Assembly (NCBI GenBank): GCA_019637995.1
Contig: JAHBUQ010000005.1
Location: 83,726-147,725, forward strand
Source: Ignavibacteriota bacterium
GTDB lineage: Bacteria > Bacteroidota > Ignavibacteria > Kapaibacteriales > UBA2268
Length of the DNA: 64,000 nt
Direction: 5' to 3'
Each line of letters starts with the position of its first letter. The stretch's first letter is position 1. The translations under genes and the position numbers were made by a program. The notes below the pieces were generated by a model. It ran no database searches. It saw only the letters and a program-made list of their open reading frames with translations, and was not told where the DNA came from. Shown in pieces: positions 8,812 to 18,490 of this stretch.

Positions 8812-11097
8812 ATGTCTAAAGGTGGAGCCGGTAAAGTTTATTTCGTGCTGTATCTTGCAGTGGTTCTTGAGCTTCTCATCATCATTGTAGAGCGTGATGA
8901 AGCCGAAGAGCATTTGCACAAGAAAACCAAAGAAGCGATGCGAATCGTTGAAAGTATTCTATCTCAACTTCAGTCCGGTGCTGGTACAGAAGGTATAAAT
9001 ACCAGACCTCAGGATGAAATTACTATTCCACCTCCGGGCGTGAATATTAAAGACGTATTGGGTAGCGATATCAAATCCAGCCGCGAGTACATTATTGAAG
9101 TTGGTGTAACAGATGTCAGTACTTCTATGAAGAAGCGTGAGTTTGAAACAGAGAAAGAATATGTCACAAGAATCAAGAAGCTGGTTGAGCTTGCAAACGT
9201 AGAGCAGATTCAGTATCAGGTGTTTTTCAGCAAAGACCAGAATCCTGTCAATGCACCTCCTTTCCCGAGCGAAGAGTATCTGCTTGAACAAAGAATGGAT
9301 TTAAGCTCTCTCGAACCCGGAGCAAGTGTTTCAGGTGATGTTCCTGATGTATCATGGGAGTTTTTAGGTTTACAGGAGTTAAATATTGATAAGGATGCTA
9401 CTTTTAATAATATCAACTTGTCTGATGTCAATATAATGCAGATATCACCGGTTTATCCTGATGCAATTAAGAAAAAAGTCGGTCCGGTGTTCAATCCTAA
9501 AGATGTGCCTGAAGATAGTTCATTTTACTATTCAGGTGATGAGACATACAAGAATATGAGCACTACTTCGGAAATTCTGAAACGCTCTTTTGTTGTTAAT
9601 TTCCAGCCTCCGTCTCAAGCCGGTTGGTACAAATTAAGATTTGCATCAAAGACAAACAGAATCCTTGGTGTTAAAGCAGGCCAGAAAGCTGAAGATATAA
9701 GCGATGATGCTACAGTTAATATTGGTACTGTCCAGCTTAAAGTTTATGACCTCAAAAAAGTCAAGAAGGAACTCACTTCCAGGCTTGACAAATATGAACT
9801 TCCTACTTTGGAGGAATTGTCTGAAAACGGCGATATCCTTGCTTTTGATAAAAAACTTGCTGAATCCAAACTAAAAGCTGCAAGCGAAGAAAAAGCCGAA
9901 GAAGTAATTGGTAATATAAATCTGTATGGTTATATTGTTAAGCTTCTCGCTCCCGGTATGTCCACTAATTTTGACCAAAACCGTGGTGCTATTGAGTTTA
10001 ACATTCGTGTTGTTACTCCAAAACCAAATGTTGCTCAGCCAATTGCGACAACTCCAGACTATGTTCCAACATTTGATAAAGTGGCAGCTGTATTTGAATG
10101 TCAGATAAGTCCTTATCAACCGGGACAAAATACTATCGAAGGTGTGGTTATGGATGCCGGTGGCAACAGAGTTGCATCAATAAACTTTGTAGCTCTTGAT
10201 GAGATTGCAGGATTAAATTTTGCTAAACCGGTTGCCAATGAAATGCGTATGTATCGTGCTTCAGTTGACAAAGTTCTGCCAGTTGGCAAATATGAATATT
10301 CCGTTACTCACCGACTATCAGGAAGAGCAAGCACACCTACAACAAATGTGCTTGAAGTATTTAAATCATCTCTTACTGAGCAAAGTGAAAATACTGTAAA
10401 GAGTAATGTTCCTCTTTATGCATACTATGGTTACCCGCTTTCATTCTCTGCTGAGCCTTCATCAGGTGGTAAGATTAAGCCGAATGAATTCAGAATTTAT
10501 GTAACAACAGATAATGACAACCAAAGAGCACCTATTCAAGGTCTTGCTGTTACAAGTCAAAATGGAATTACATTTACTCCTGAATCAAAACAGCTTAATG
10601 TTAGAATCGTTTGGAATCAACCATATACTAATAACGAAGTTGAACTTTTTGCTTTAAGTACGAAAATTAAGCAGGAAGAACCGATAATCAGAACTAATCA
10701 GGTACGCTATTCATTCAGCGGCACTTCTGCTAAATTCAAAGTCTTAGCTACCGGTATATCAGTTGGTAAACCACTTACCGGAATTGAAGGCAGAGATGCG
10801 ACAATTAATTTGAGCATTCAGGGACAACCCGAAAAACTTGACGGTTTAACTAATTACGATTTCTCGACAGAAGCAATTCTCGAAGGCGATGCCGAGTCCG
10901 GTTATACCCTTGAGTTTGAAATGCAGGGTAAATTAGAACCGGGACAAAGTAAAATTCGCGGTACAGTTTCGATTCCGATTGTTGGTTCAGCAGTCAATCC
11001 TGTAAATGGTGTTCGCTCAGATGTGAGTCGCTCAGTTCTTTCTATTCCGATTGAATACGAGCCGGATCGTGGCGGACCAAGAAGACAAGGCAGATAA
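8812..11097 (+). CDS. GldM/PorM-like membrane-anchored periplasmic protein
   Basis: The 761-residue protein has a short cytoplasmic start (MSKGGAGK), one membrane helix at about residues 8-26, an acidic/basic helix, and then a large beta-rich periplasmic part. This single-helix plus elongated periplasmic layout is that of GldM/PorM, the shaft of the type IX secretion motor, although this protein is longer than the roughly 510-residue GldM of flavobacteria. Linkage to sprA supports the reading. It leads a three-gene transcription unit with two predicted outer-membrane proteins and a terminator at 14403. I did not find a GldL-like partner here, so the assignment is inference from architecture and context; a lineage-specific envelope-spanning protein is the alternative. 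Confidence 0.55.
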   Translation: MSKGGAGKVYFVLYLAVVLELLIIIVERDEAEEHLHKKTKEAMRIVESILSQLQSGAGTEGINTRPQDEITIPPPGVNIKDVLGSDIKSSREYIIEVGVTDVSTSMKKREFETEKEYVTRIKKLVELANVEQIQYQVFFSKDQNPVNAPPFPSEEYLLEQRMDLSSLEPGASVSGDVPDVSWEFLGLQELNIDKDATFNNINLSDVNIMQISPVYPDAIKKKVGPVFNPKDVPEDSSFYYSGDETYKNMSTTSEILKRSFVVNFQPPSQAGWYKLRFASKTNRILGVKAGQKAEDISDDATVNIGTVQLKVYDLKKVKKELTSRLDKYELPTLEELSENGDILAFDKKLAESKLKAASEEKAEEVIGNINLYGYIVKLLAPGMSTNFDQNRGAIEFNIRVVTPKPNVAQPIATTPDYVPTFDKVAAVFECQISPYQPGQNTIEGVVMDAGGNRVASINFVALDEIAGLNFAKPVANEMRMYRASVDKVLPVGKYEYSVTHRLSGRASTPTTNVLEVFKSSLTEQSENTVKSNVPLYAYYGYPLSFSAEPSSGGKIKPNEFRIYVTTDNDNQRAPIQGLAVTSQNGITFTPESKQLNVRIVWNQPYTNNEVELFALSTKIKQEEPIIRTNQVRYSFSGTSAKFKVLATGISVGKPLTGIEGRDATINLSIQGQPEKLDGLTNYDFSTEAILEGDAESGYTLEFEMQGKLEPGQSKIRGTVSIPIVGSAVNPVNGVRSDVSRSVLSIPIEYEPDRGGPRRQGR

Positions 11098-11167
11098 TAA
11101 ATAGTTAAATAAATTTGTAAAATTTTGAGAGAAAAAGTTAAGTTATATCTTAATTAAGGGCTATAAA

Positions 11168-12886
11168 ATGATAAATAAAATATCAAAGTTAGTTTTATGT
11201 TTGACTCTTTTAAGTGTAATATTGCCTGCCGGATTACAATCTCAGGGTGATGAGTCATTCAGACTTAAACTTGAAAGCATTCTTTACAGTTATAAAAACT
11301 ACCGTTTTTCAATGGTTTCTGTTTATAAACTGAAAGATATTAGGGACGTATCAAAACTTATAAGAGAAAAAGATGCAGCAGAAATGGGTGGTGAAGCCGC
11401 AGCAGTTGATGCATCAGCAACTCAGGGTGTTGATGCGGCTACTCTTCAGCTTATACAAAGAGGTGCTCAAGCTGGTGACCCTTTGATAACTGTTCAGAGA
11501 ACTTTGGCATCACGTGGTATAGCAATACCTACAAATGTTGAAGACATTTACAATTTTTATGCTCCTAAAATTGGAGACACCAGAAGAGTAAGAAATGTAT
11601 ATGTTGTTACAACACGTAAGGCACCCGATGCAATTATGCCTCATAACCTTATCGCTATGATAGTTGATTATGAAGACGCAGCAACAATGAAAAAGCAATT
11701 GGATAATTCAAGTCCAAAGAATATTTATACATATCCTGAACTCAAAGAGTTTGCTCTAAACCCTGTAGAATACAGATCTGATAATATGTATGATTTGCTT
11801 ACGAATGCATTTATGCAGGGTCAGGTTGAAGACAGAACCTTAGAAGCACAAGGTTTTGGTACATTGATTGAGTGGTACACACCAAAAGCCGGTGTAACTA
11901 AATCAATCCTCAACAAAGAAGGAACTGTAAGCGCTTTTGATATTCAACTCTTCAAGAGAATTTCAGAAGGTCAGTCTATGGATATCAAAGACAAATTTAA
12001 TGAAGTCATTGTAAGTCCTGATTTAATCAGCTGGAGAAGATATGATTATCCTCAGCTTGTTTACAGTGATGGTTTTGCCGATACATTAGACCGTACAACC
12101 AACATGGGTCTGCCGCTTTATGGTCTTGAACTGAAATATGGTGCTGAAGCAATCAACTACCCATCATTCTGGAGTGAAAGACTAACTTTAAGTGCTGTAT
12201 GGCAGGGCGTCAAACTTGGTTTGGTACTTCCAACTAACGGATGGTCATCACTTTCGGAAGATGTTTACAATATTGACAGAAAGTTGACTCATGCAGGCGT
12301 CGGTATAGCAGGCGAAGCAGATTTTCCGATTGCTGTTATTCCAAAGAGTGGTGTATTCAATGCAAATTTTGCATACATACTTGGTGATGCAGTTGAAGGT
12401 CCTGTAAAACGTAATCTTAATCCTGACTCATATCTTACAGACTTCCAGGATAATGACCACTTAATAAGATATAATGCTCAACTTCACTATACTTTTGGAG
12501 TTGCTATAGATGATAACTATCTTCTGCGTTTTGGTCTCGGCGGTACAGTTTATGGTGTTGAACGCTGGTACAATAATAATGTGGAAGATCCTGACACCAG
12601 AAGAAACACAATCAAATACGAAAGACTAAGCGATGAAACTGTGGGCGGAATTTCTGGCAGAATTGACTTTATGGCAAGAAATGTAGCTACGCCGTTTGGT
12701 GTTACAGCCCAGTATTTCGATGAAGGACTTTTTGCTAATATTTGGCTTCAGGTTCCATTAATCGAAAATACACTTGCGCTAAGATTAGATGCAAAAGGAT
12801 ATTTCAAAGCATTTGCTAATCAACCGAGAGCTTGGGAAAATAACAGTGTGTTTATTCCTATGGCAAGATTTATCGTTAATTTCTAA
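11168..12886 (+). CDS. predicted outer-membrane protein of the GldM-like operon (572 aa)
   Basis: A signal peptide ends near residue 25 (PAGLQSQ). The N-terminal third is soluble-looking and includes an alanine-rich linker (EMGGEAAAVDASATQG) at about residues 75-90. The C-terminal two thirds consist of alternating aromatic/polar strands and end with SVFIPMARFIVNF, a typical last strand of an outer-membrane barrel with terminal Phe. I do not recognise the family. It lies 70 bases after the GldM-like gene and 42 bases before a second barrel-like gene, in the same orientation, so the three probably work together, perhaps as the outer-membrane base of that complex. Confidence 0.6.
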   Translation: MINKISKLVLCLTLLSVILPAGLQSQGDESFRLKLESILYSYKNYRFSMVSVYKLKDIRDVSKLIREKDAAEMGGEAAAVDASATQGVDAATLQLIQRGAQAGDPLITVQRTLASRGIAIPTNVEDIYNFYAPKIGDTRRVRNVYVVTTRKAPDAIMPHNLIAMIVDYEDAATMKKQLDNSSPKNIYTYPELKEFALNPVEYRSDNMYDLLTNAFMQGQVEDRTLEAQGFGTLIEWYTPKAGVTKSILNKEGTVSAFDIQLFKRISEGQSMDIKDKFNEVIVSPDLISWRRYDYPQLVYSDGFADTLDRTTNMGLPLYGLELKYGAEAINYPSFWSERLTLSAVWQGVKLGLVLPTNGWSSLSEDVYNIDRKLTHAGVGIAGEADFPIAVIPKSGVFNANFAYILGDAVEGPVKRNLNPDSYLTDFQDNDHLIRYNAQLHYTFGVAIDDNYLLRFGLGGTVYGVERWYNNNVEDPDTRRNTIKYERLSDETVGGISGRIDFMARNVATPFGVTAQYFDEGLFANIWLQVPLIENTLALRLDAKGYFKAFANQPRAWENNSVFIPMARFIVNF

Positions 12887-12928
12887 TTTATTTAATTTGT
12901 GAAGTTGAAAATATTAAAAAGATAAGTT

Positions 12929-14386
12929 ATGAAGAAATATTTAATTATAATTGTTTTAGCTATTGTTTATCTCGGTGTTTATACTCCGAACCTGAAATCA
13001 CAAGTGATTGACCGAGAGGGAATCATTGATTCATTAACAACAATAGACCCGGAAATTGTATCATATTTCCCACGTTGGAAAATTTGTGAGCCCGACTTAA
13101 TGACTCAAATTTATGCCGCCTTTGTTTACAAAGGTTATCCTAAGAGCAATTTGAGCCGTGAGGATATTGAAGTTTTGGCAGCACCAAAAGAATACCCTGC
13201 AGATCCCTTTGAAATTTTGATGTTGAAATGCGGTAGGGAAAGTATGAATTCAGTTGAAATTCAATCAACCATGAGTTCACTTTTAATAGGTTTTCTTTCA
13301 GGCGAATTGCAGTATCAAGGTCTGGACAAGGGATTTCAGCATCCTGATAACCGCATAAAAAGGGATTACTGCTTTAGTGAAGTGCCACGCGAGATCCCTG
13401 TTACACCGTCACAAGCTGATATCATTGTAAGCTATATTGAGCGTCCGACTAATGTTGACCACTCTTTCTCCTTGTCACTCTTTGAGCAGAACTTGAAAGT
13501 TGGTGAAACAGGTTTCTGGATTCGCTCGATTATGGGTACAGATCAGGTTGGTCTGCCTTTCTGGACAGCAGGTGAATCTAAGATTCTCCTCCAAAGGCCA
13601 CTATATATCAATCAGGACCCTAATACAAGAAAAGGTATTCCTTACTTGATTAATGCTTATTTAGGTGGCGGTTACAGAATTCAGACCGGTTTATCGAATG
13701 AAAATACGTTACTCAGTTGGATACCTGAAAGAGTTCTGAATACCGGTCCCGGTGGAAAGATTATTTTCGGTACTGATGTGCATGCATGGTTCCATCCGGA
13801 AGCAGGACTTTCATTAAATCTGGAATTGCCTTTGCAATCTCTTACAACCGAGACTATTGATATCAATACTTATGGAAGGATAATTCCATCTGAAAGAATT
13901 GAGTTCGACCCGAATGACCCTAGAAATTATCCAATTGATTTTGTTGCTCCTATTCTTAGGTCAACCGGTCAGATTACAGGTTTCTACCATTTGTGGCTTG
14001 ACAAGAAAAACCCTGAAAATTATTTCAGATTTGACCTTGGTATAAGCTATAGTGAAGTTGTTGAAGCAGCAGGTTACCAGGAACCGACCGAAACAGGTGA
14101 TATTACTAATATCACTACATCTGGTGTACGTGGTCTTAAAATGTACAAACCTGAAGAATTTACTGAATGGTTATATTTCAAAGTTGACTACCGCAGTCAG
14201 GCAGCGTTTCCGTTTGGTGCGAGTGTTCAGATATCAAATCAGATTTTCCTTGGAAGACTTTATCTTCCGTTATTTGGCAACTGGTTATATCTTGAAGGTA
14301 AATACTCTACACCTCTCAGAGATGCAAGACCTTACGAAATAAAGAATTTCTTTATGATTTCACCGGTAATTCGACTTACTATTTAA
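12929..14386 (+). CDS. predicted outer-membrane protein of the GldM-like operon (485 aa)
   Basis: The leader MKKYLIIIVLAIVYLGVY and the following NLKSQ mark a signal peptide. A mature N-terminal region of about 150 residues (rich in Pro and Cys: KICEPDL, LKCGRES, RDYCFSE) precedes a strand-rich region ending FFMISPVIRLTI, which looks like a barrel terminus. Three cysteines at about residues 53, 105 and 149 are unusual for an outer-membrane protein and could be lipid- or disulfide-related. No family was recognised. It is the last gene before the terminator at 14403-14443, so it closes the operon begun by the GldM-like gene. Confidence 0.6.
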   Translation: MKKYLIIIVLAIVYLGVYTPNLKSQVIDREGIIDSLTTIDPEIVSYFPRWKICEPDLMTQIYAAFVYKGYPKSNLSREDIEVLAAPKEYPADPFEILMLKCGRESMNSVEIQSTMSSLLIGFLSGELQYQGLDKGFQHPDNRIKRDYCFSEVPREIPVTPSQADIIVSYIERPTNVDHSFSLSLFEQNLKVGETGFWIRSIMGTDQVGLPFWTAGESKILLQRPLYINQDPNTRKGIPYLINAYLGGGYRIQTGLSNENTLLSWIPERVLNTGPGGKIIFGTDVHAWFHPEAGLSLNLELPLQSLTTETIDINTYGRIIPSERIEFDPNDPRNYPIDFVAPILRSTGQITGFYHLWLDKKNPENYFRFDLGISYSEVVEAAGYQEPTETGDITNITTSGVRGLKMYKPEEFTEWLYFKVDYRSQAAFPFGASVQISNQIFLGRLYLPLFGNWLYLEGKYSTPLRDARPYEIKNFFMISPVIRLTI

Positions 14387-14402
14387 TTAATGTGAATGAA
14401 TT

Positions 14403-14443
14403 AAAAATCCCCTCGGCAATATGATTTGTTCAAGGGGATTTTT
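14403..14443 (+). terminator. intrinsic terminator closing the GldM-like operon
   Basis: AAAAATCCCCT at 14403-14413 pairs with AGGGGATTTTT at 14433-14443, followed by more T. The stem is 11 bp with a 19-base loop. The loop also contains the TTTG that may serve as the -33 element of the next gene. Confidence 0.85.
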
Positions 14444-14453
14444 TCTAATTTTG
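14425..14453 (+). promoter_or_regulatory. promoter overlapping the upstream terminator
   Basis: TTTG at 14425-14428, inside the terminator loop, and TAATTTTG at 14446-14453 are separated by 17 bases, close to the Bacteroidota promoter pattern. It would drive the vWA-OmpA gene starting at 14502. Confidence 0.45.
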
Positions 14454-14501
14454 GTAATCAGAAAGATTACTTTTTTTAGAAATAAAGAGGATAAAATATA
14501 A

Positions 14502-15854
14502 ATGTTGAAATTAATGTTAAGTTTTGGGATTATACTGACGGTTTTACTCCAAACTGTTAACATTGCATTTTCTCAAGACGAATTATTAAATTCCAATCAG
14601 TTGGATACTCTTCAAAAGGCGAAAGATATTCTAAAGGATGCAAAAGTAGAGTCTTCAAAAAGGGAAATAGAAATTACTGTTCGCAGTGTTGATATATCTA
14701 ATTTTCCAATGATTAAGATTATGATAGAAGCCTATAATAAACTCGGCAATCCACTTGATTCTTTAAATTCAGATAATTTATTTGTATTTGAAAATGGTAT
14801 AGAAAAGAAAGTTTTAAGTGTTGAAAAAATACCTGCAGCCGAAAATGTTCCTGTTGACTTCGTATTTCTGATAGATATTACCGGCTCTATGCAGCCTCAG
14901 ATTAACTCAGTTAAATCAAATATTTCAAATTTTACTCAAAGTTTGATGAAACGAGGCATTGATTATAGAATAGGTTTGATATTATTTACTGATGATATTG
15001 AAAAAGTATACAATCCGACTGCAAATGTACTTGATTTTCTTGCATGGATTAATCCCGTTAGGGCTAAAGGTGGTGGCGACGAAAAAGAGAATGCTCTTGA
15101 AGCTATTGAAGCAGCATGCAAGCAGATTAAATGGCGCAAGGAAGCCAATAGAGTTGCTGTTCTTATCACAGATGCACCTTATCACCAAAAGGGTGAGGAT
15201 GGTCATGGCGTTACCGACCAGACTACTGAATCATCAATCGAATTGATGCAACAGCATGATTTAAGGCTTTTTTCTATAGTGCCACCAAAACTGACAAGTT
15301 ATAAATTGATGGCAAGTAAAACCCGGGGTACTTTCTATGATATAGATTATCCATTTTCAACTATTTTGGATAATTTTTCAAATCAACTAACAAACCTTTT
15401 CAATTTAATCTATAAATCTGATGAGGAAACTGTACCTGATTCCATAGAAATTGCTTTGTTTTCTACTGAAAAACGTCAACTTGTTAAAAAGACTATTCCC
15501 ATAGTTGAACTTGGAAGAAAACTTATTATTGAGAATTTACTTTTCCAGACTGCAAGTGCTAATCTTCCCGGCGCTGTCAGAGAGCTTGATATCTTAGCAG
15601 ACTTTATGCAGGCTAAACCAAATATCGAAATTATGATTGAAGGTCATACTGACGCAATTGGTTCGCATGAGGTTAATGATGCTCTTTCAATACGACGGGC
15701 GGAAAGTGTCAAGGCATATCTGGTAAAGTATGGAATTGAAGCAAGACGTGTATCCACAACTGGTTTCGGAAAGAGAAAGCCTTTGGCTTCGAATAATAAT
15801 GAATTTGGTCGTAGACTAAACAGAAGAACTGAGATTATAATAGTTGCAAAGTAA
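14502..15854 (+). CDS. secreted vWA domain protein with OmpA-like peptidoglycan-binding domain
   Basis: The 450-residue protein has a signal peptide (to about residue 25, IAFSQ), a short linker, a von Willebrand A domain at about 118-300 with the metal-site motif DITGSM, and an OmpA C-terminal domain at about 345-450. The latter shows IEGHTDAIGSHEVNDALS and ends in GRRLNRRTEI, the peptidoglycan-binding signature. It should sit in the periplasm or at the outer membrane, tethered to the wall. It directly follows the GldM-like operon; in type IX systems the OmpA-like PorE anchors the motor to peptidoglycan, and a similar job is possible here but unproven. It has its own likely promoter. Confidence 0.8.
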   Translation: MLKLMLSFGIILTVLLQTVNIAFSQDELLNSNQLDTLQKAKDILKDAKVESSKREIEITVRSVDISNFPMIKIMIEAYNKLGNPLDSLNSDNLFVFENGIEKKVLSVEKIPAAENVPVDFVFLIDITGSMQPQINSVKSNISNFTQSLMKRGIDYRIGLILFTDDIEKVYNPTANVLDFLAWINPVRAKGGGDEKENALEAIEAACKQIKWRKEANRVAVLITDAPYHQKGEDGHGVTDQTTESSIELMQQHDLRLFSIVPPKLTSYKLMASKTRGTFYDIDYPFSTILDNFSNQLTNLFNLIYKSDEETVPDSIEIALFSTEKRQLVKKTIPIVELGRKLIIENLLFQTASANLPGAVRELDILADFMQAKPNIEIMIEGHTDAIGSHEVNDALSIRRAESVKAYLVKYGIEARRVSTTGFGKRKPLASNNNEFGRRLNRRTEIIIVAK

Positions 15855-15882
15855 ATTGCTTATGCATAATCTCAAAAATTTA

Positions 15883-15917
15883 AAAATGTCCGACATTTAT
15901 TAAGTGCCGGACATTTT
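15883..15917. terminator. bidirectional terminator between convergent genes
   Basis: AAAATGTCCG at 15883-15892 pairs with CGGACATTTT at 15908-15917. A/T runs on both sides allow it to end the vWA-OmpA gene on the plus strand and the malic enzyme gene on the minus strand. Confidence 0.8.
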
Positions 15918-15949
15918 ACTTATTATCAATTTGATAATGACATAATATA

Positions 15950-18205
15950 TTAATACTTTTGTGCTTCCATTGCTGTAATAGCTATCATATCTATAATTTG
16001 GTCAACTTCATCATCGCGTTGAAGTATGTTAATTGGCTTATTCATGCCAAGTAGTATTGGTCCAACAACTCCGGATCCACCAACTCTGTTGAGCAATTTG
16101 TAAGCGATATTACCTGAACTTAGATTTGGGAAAATAAGAACATTTGCACCTCCCTTCAAGTTGCTGAAAGGAAATGTGCGCTCTATGATTTCCGGCACTA
16201 CAGCTGTATCTGCCTGCATTTCTCCATCAACCATCAGTTCAGGTGATTTTTCTTTAATTATTTTTAATGCCTGGCGAAGTTTGTCCGGTATTTCACCTTT
16301 TGCTGAACCAAAATTACTATAAGATAGTAATGCTACTTTTGGTTCGATATCAAAATAATTAGCAAATTTAGCTGTTTGAAGTGTAATATCTGCAAGTTCC
16401 TCACCTGTTGGGTCTATATTTACCGTAGTATCAGCTAGGAAAAACATTTTGTTTTTACTTTTAACAAGATATAATCCTGAAACAACTTTGTACTCAGAGC
16501 TTCTTCCTACTACTTCAAGTGATGGGCGCAGAGCATCAGGATAATGTTGAGTAACACCTGTAACCATACCATCAGCATCACCGGAACGAACCATCATAGA
16601 GCCGAAATAATTTCTGCTGCCGAGAATTTTAGTTTCAGATTCGGTTTTTATAAAACCTTTTCTTTGTCTTAAAATATAAAAATCATGAACATATTTATCA
16701 GTATTGCTATAAGTTTTAGGGTCAATAATTTCAATATTTGAAATATCGTAAGCGTGCTTATCAGCAACAGATTTAATCATATTAAAATCACCAAGTAGTA
16801 TTGGCTGAGCAATATTCATCTCTTTTGCAAGAGTAGCAGCTTTTATTATTTTTGGATTATCGCCTTCAGGAAGAACAATTTTTTTAGGACTTTTCTTCGC
16901 TTTTTGATATACTCTGTACATAAATTCATAAGCTCTGCCCATTCTTATATCAAGCTCTGAGCGATATTTGTCAAAATCATCAATTTGAGTACGTGCAACA
17001 CCACTATCCATAGCAGCTTTAGCTACGGCAGGAGCTACACGAGTCAAAACTCTCGGGTCGAAAGGCTTAGGAATGATGTACTCCCTTCCGAAGCTCATTT
17101 TATCTACGTTATAAATACGCATCACGCTTTCAGGTACTTCTTCTTTTGCCAAATCAGCTAATGCATAAGCGGCTGCTTTCTTCATTTCTTCATTAATTGC
17201 AGTTGCATGTACATCCAAAGCACCCCTGAAAATAAATGGAAAACCAAGTACATTGTTTACTTGATTAGGATAATCTGAGCGTCCTGTTGCCATAATCACA
17301 TCATTTCGAGTTGCAACAGCAATATCATATCTAATTTCAGGGTCAGGGTTTGCCATTGCAAATACTACAGGGTCATTATTCATACTTTTAAGCATTTCGG
17401 GAGTAACGCAATCAGCCTGAGAAAGACCTATAAACACATCGGCTCCTCTCATAGCATCTTCAAGTGTTCGACAATCGGTTTCAACAGCAAATTCTTCTTT
17501 GTAATGATTCATTCCAGCTGTCCTGCCTTTATAAATTACTCCTTTTGAATCGCACATCAGAACATTATTACGATTTACCCCGAGGCTTATATGGAATTTA
17601 GCACAAGCAATACCCGAAGCTCCGGCACCATTGACAACTACTTTGACTTCATCAATTTTCTTCCCTGTTATTTCGCAGGCATTCAGCAGTGCGGCTCCGC
17701 TTATTATTGCTGTACCGTGCTGATCATCATGAAATACGGGAATATCCAACTTTTTCTTTAGTGCTTCTTCAATCTCAAAGCATTCAGGTCCCTTGATGTC
17801 TTCAAGATTGATTCCACCAAAAGTAGGTGAAATTAACTCGACTGTGCGAATTATTTCATCAATACTCTTGGATTCTATTTCAATATCGAAAACATCAATG
17901 TCTGCAAAAATTTTGAATAATAGTCCTTTACCCTCCATTACAGGTTTTCCGCCTAATGCACCGAGATCGCCAAGACCGAGAACGGCTGTACCATTTGATA
18001 CAACAGCTACAAGATTACCTTTTGCTGTATATTTGAAAACATTCTCAGGATTTTCGAAAATTTCCCTGCAGGGCTCAGCAACTCCGGGAGAATATGCAAG
18101 TGATAAGTCTCTTTGTGTTGCGGTCGGTTTTGTAGGAATAACTTCAATTTTGCCTTTTCGCCCCATGCTGTGATACTCAAGGGCATCTTCACGACTGATT
18201 TTCAT
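15950..18205 (-). CDS. maeB: NADP-dependent malic enzyme with phosphotransacetylase-like domain
   Basis: The enzyme converts malate to pyruvate and CO2, producing NADPH. The 751-residue length fits the MaeB type: a malic domain (SPGVAEPCREI, HDDQHGTAI), an NAD(P)-binding fold (VVNGAGASGIACAKFH) to about residue 410, and a C-terminal phosphate acetyltransferase-like domain (GSRNYFGSMMVRSGDADG) that is regulatory in characterised MaeB enzymes. I chose ATG at 18205, with AGG about eight bases upstream; an in-frame TTG at 18217 would add four residues. It is monocistronic, ending at a shared terminator. Confidence 0.93.
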   Translation of the reverse strand: MKISREDALEYHSMGRKGKIEVIPTKPTATQRDLSLAYSPGVAEPCREIFENPENVFKYTAKGNLVAVVSNGTAVLGLGDLGALGGKPVMEGKGLLFKIFADIDVFDIEIESKSIDEIIRTVELISPTFGGINLEDIKGPECFEIEEALKKKLDIPVFHDDQHGTAIISGAALLNACEITGKKIDEVKVVVNGAGASGIACAKFHISLGVNRNNVLMCDSKGVIYKGRTAGMNHYKEEFAVETDCRTLEDAMRGADVFIGLSQADCVTPEMLKSMNNDPVVFAMANPDPEIRYDIAVATRNDVIMATGRSDYPNQVNNVLGFPFIFRGALDVHATAINEEMKKAAAYALADLAKEEVPESVMRIYNVDKMSFGREYIIPKPFDPRVLTRVAPAVAKAAMDSGVARTQIDDFDKYRSELDIRMGRAYEFMYRVYQKAKKSPKKIVLPEGDNPKIIKAATLAKEMNIAQPILLGDFNMIKSVADKHAYDISNIEIIDPKTYSNTDKYVHDFYILRQRKGFIKTESETKILGSRNYFGSMMVRSGDADGMVTGVTQHYPDALRPSLEVVGRSSEYKVVSGLYLVKSKNKMFFLADTTVNIDPTGEELADITLQTAKFANYFDIEPKVALLSYSNFGSAKGEIPDKLRQALKIIKEKSPELMVDGEMQADTAVVPEIIERTFPFSNLKGGANVLIFPNLSSGNIAYKLLNRVGGSGVVGPILLGMNKPINILQRDDEVDQIIDMIAITAMEAQKY

Positions 18206-18480
18206 TACAAACCTCAAAAATCTTTGTTATAAATTGCAGTTTATTATATATGCAATCTAATGATTTTTTTCTTAATTTACTACAAAAAAAGGAAATATTT
18301 TAAAATTATTTGCTTTTATTTTTTGTTATCAAATTCTTACGCTGAAATGTTTGTTTAACAGAAATTTTACGGAACACTATAATATTTGTAATAACTATGT
18401 GTTTTATTTTTGAATTTGAGCAAAAACAACAAATATGATACAAAATAATTATTTCACTTTTTTATAATTATAATTATACT

Positions 18481-18488
18481 TAATTTTG
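18481..18488 (+). promoter_or_regulatory. -7 element of the riboswitch-controlled operon
   Basis: TAATTTTG fits TAnnTTTG, and it lies just upstream of the first paired base of the riboswitch at 18491. No TTG sits at the ideal -33 spacing, only a T run near 18458-18463. The gap 18206-18480 upstream is AT-rich with no other visible feature. Confidence 0.45.
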
Positions 18489-18490
18489 CG

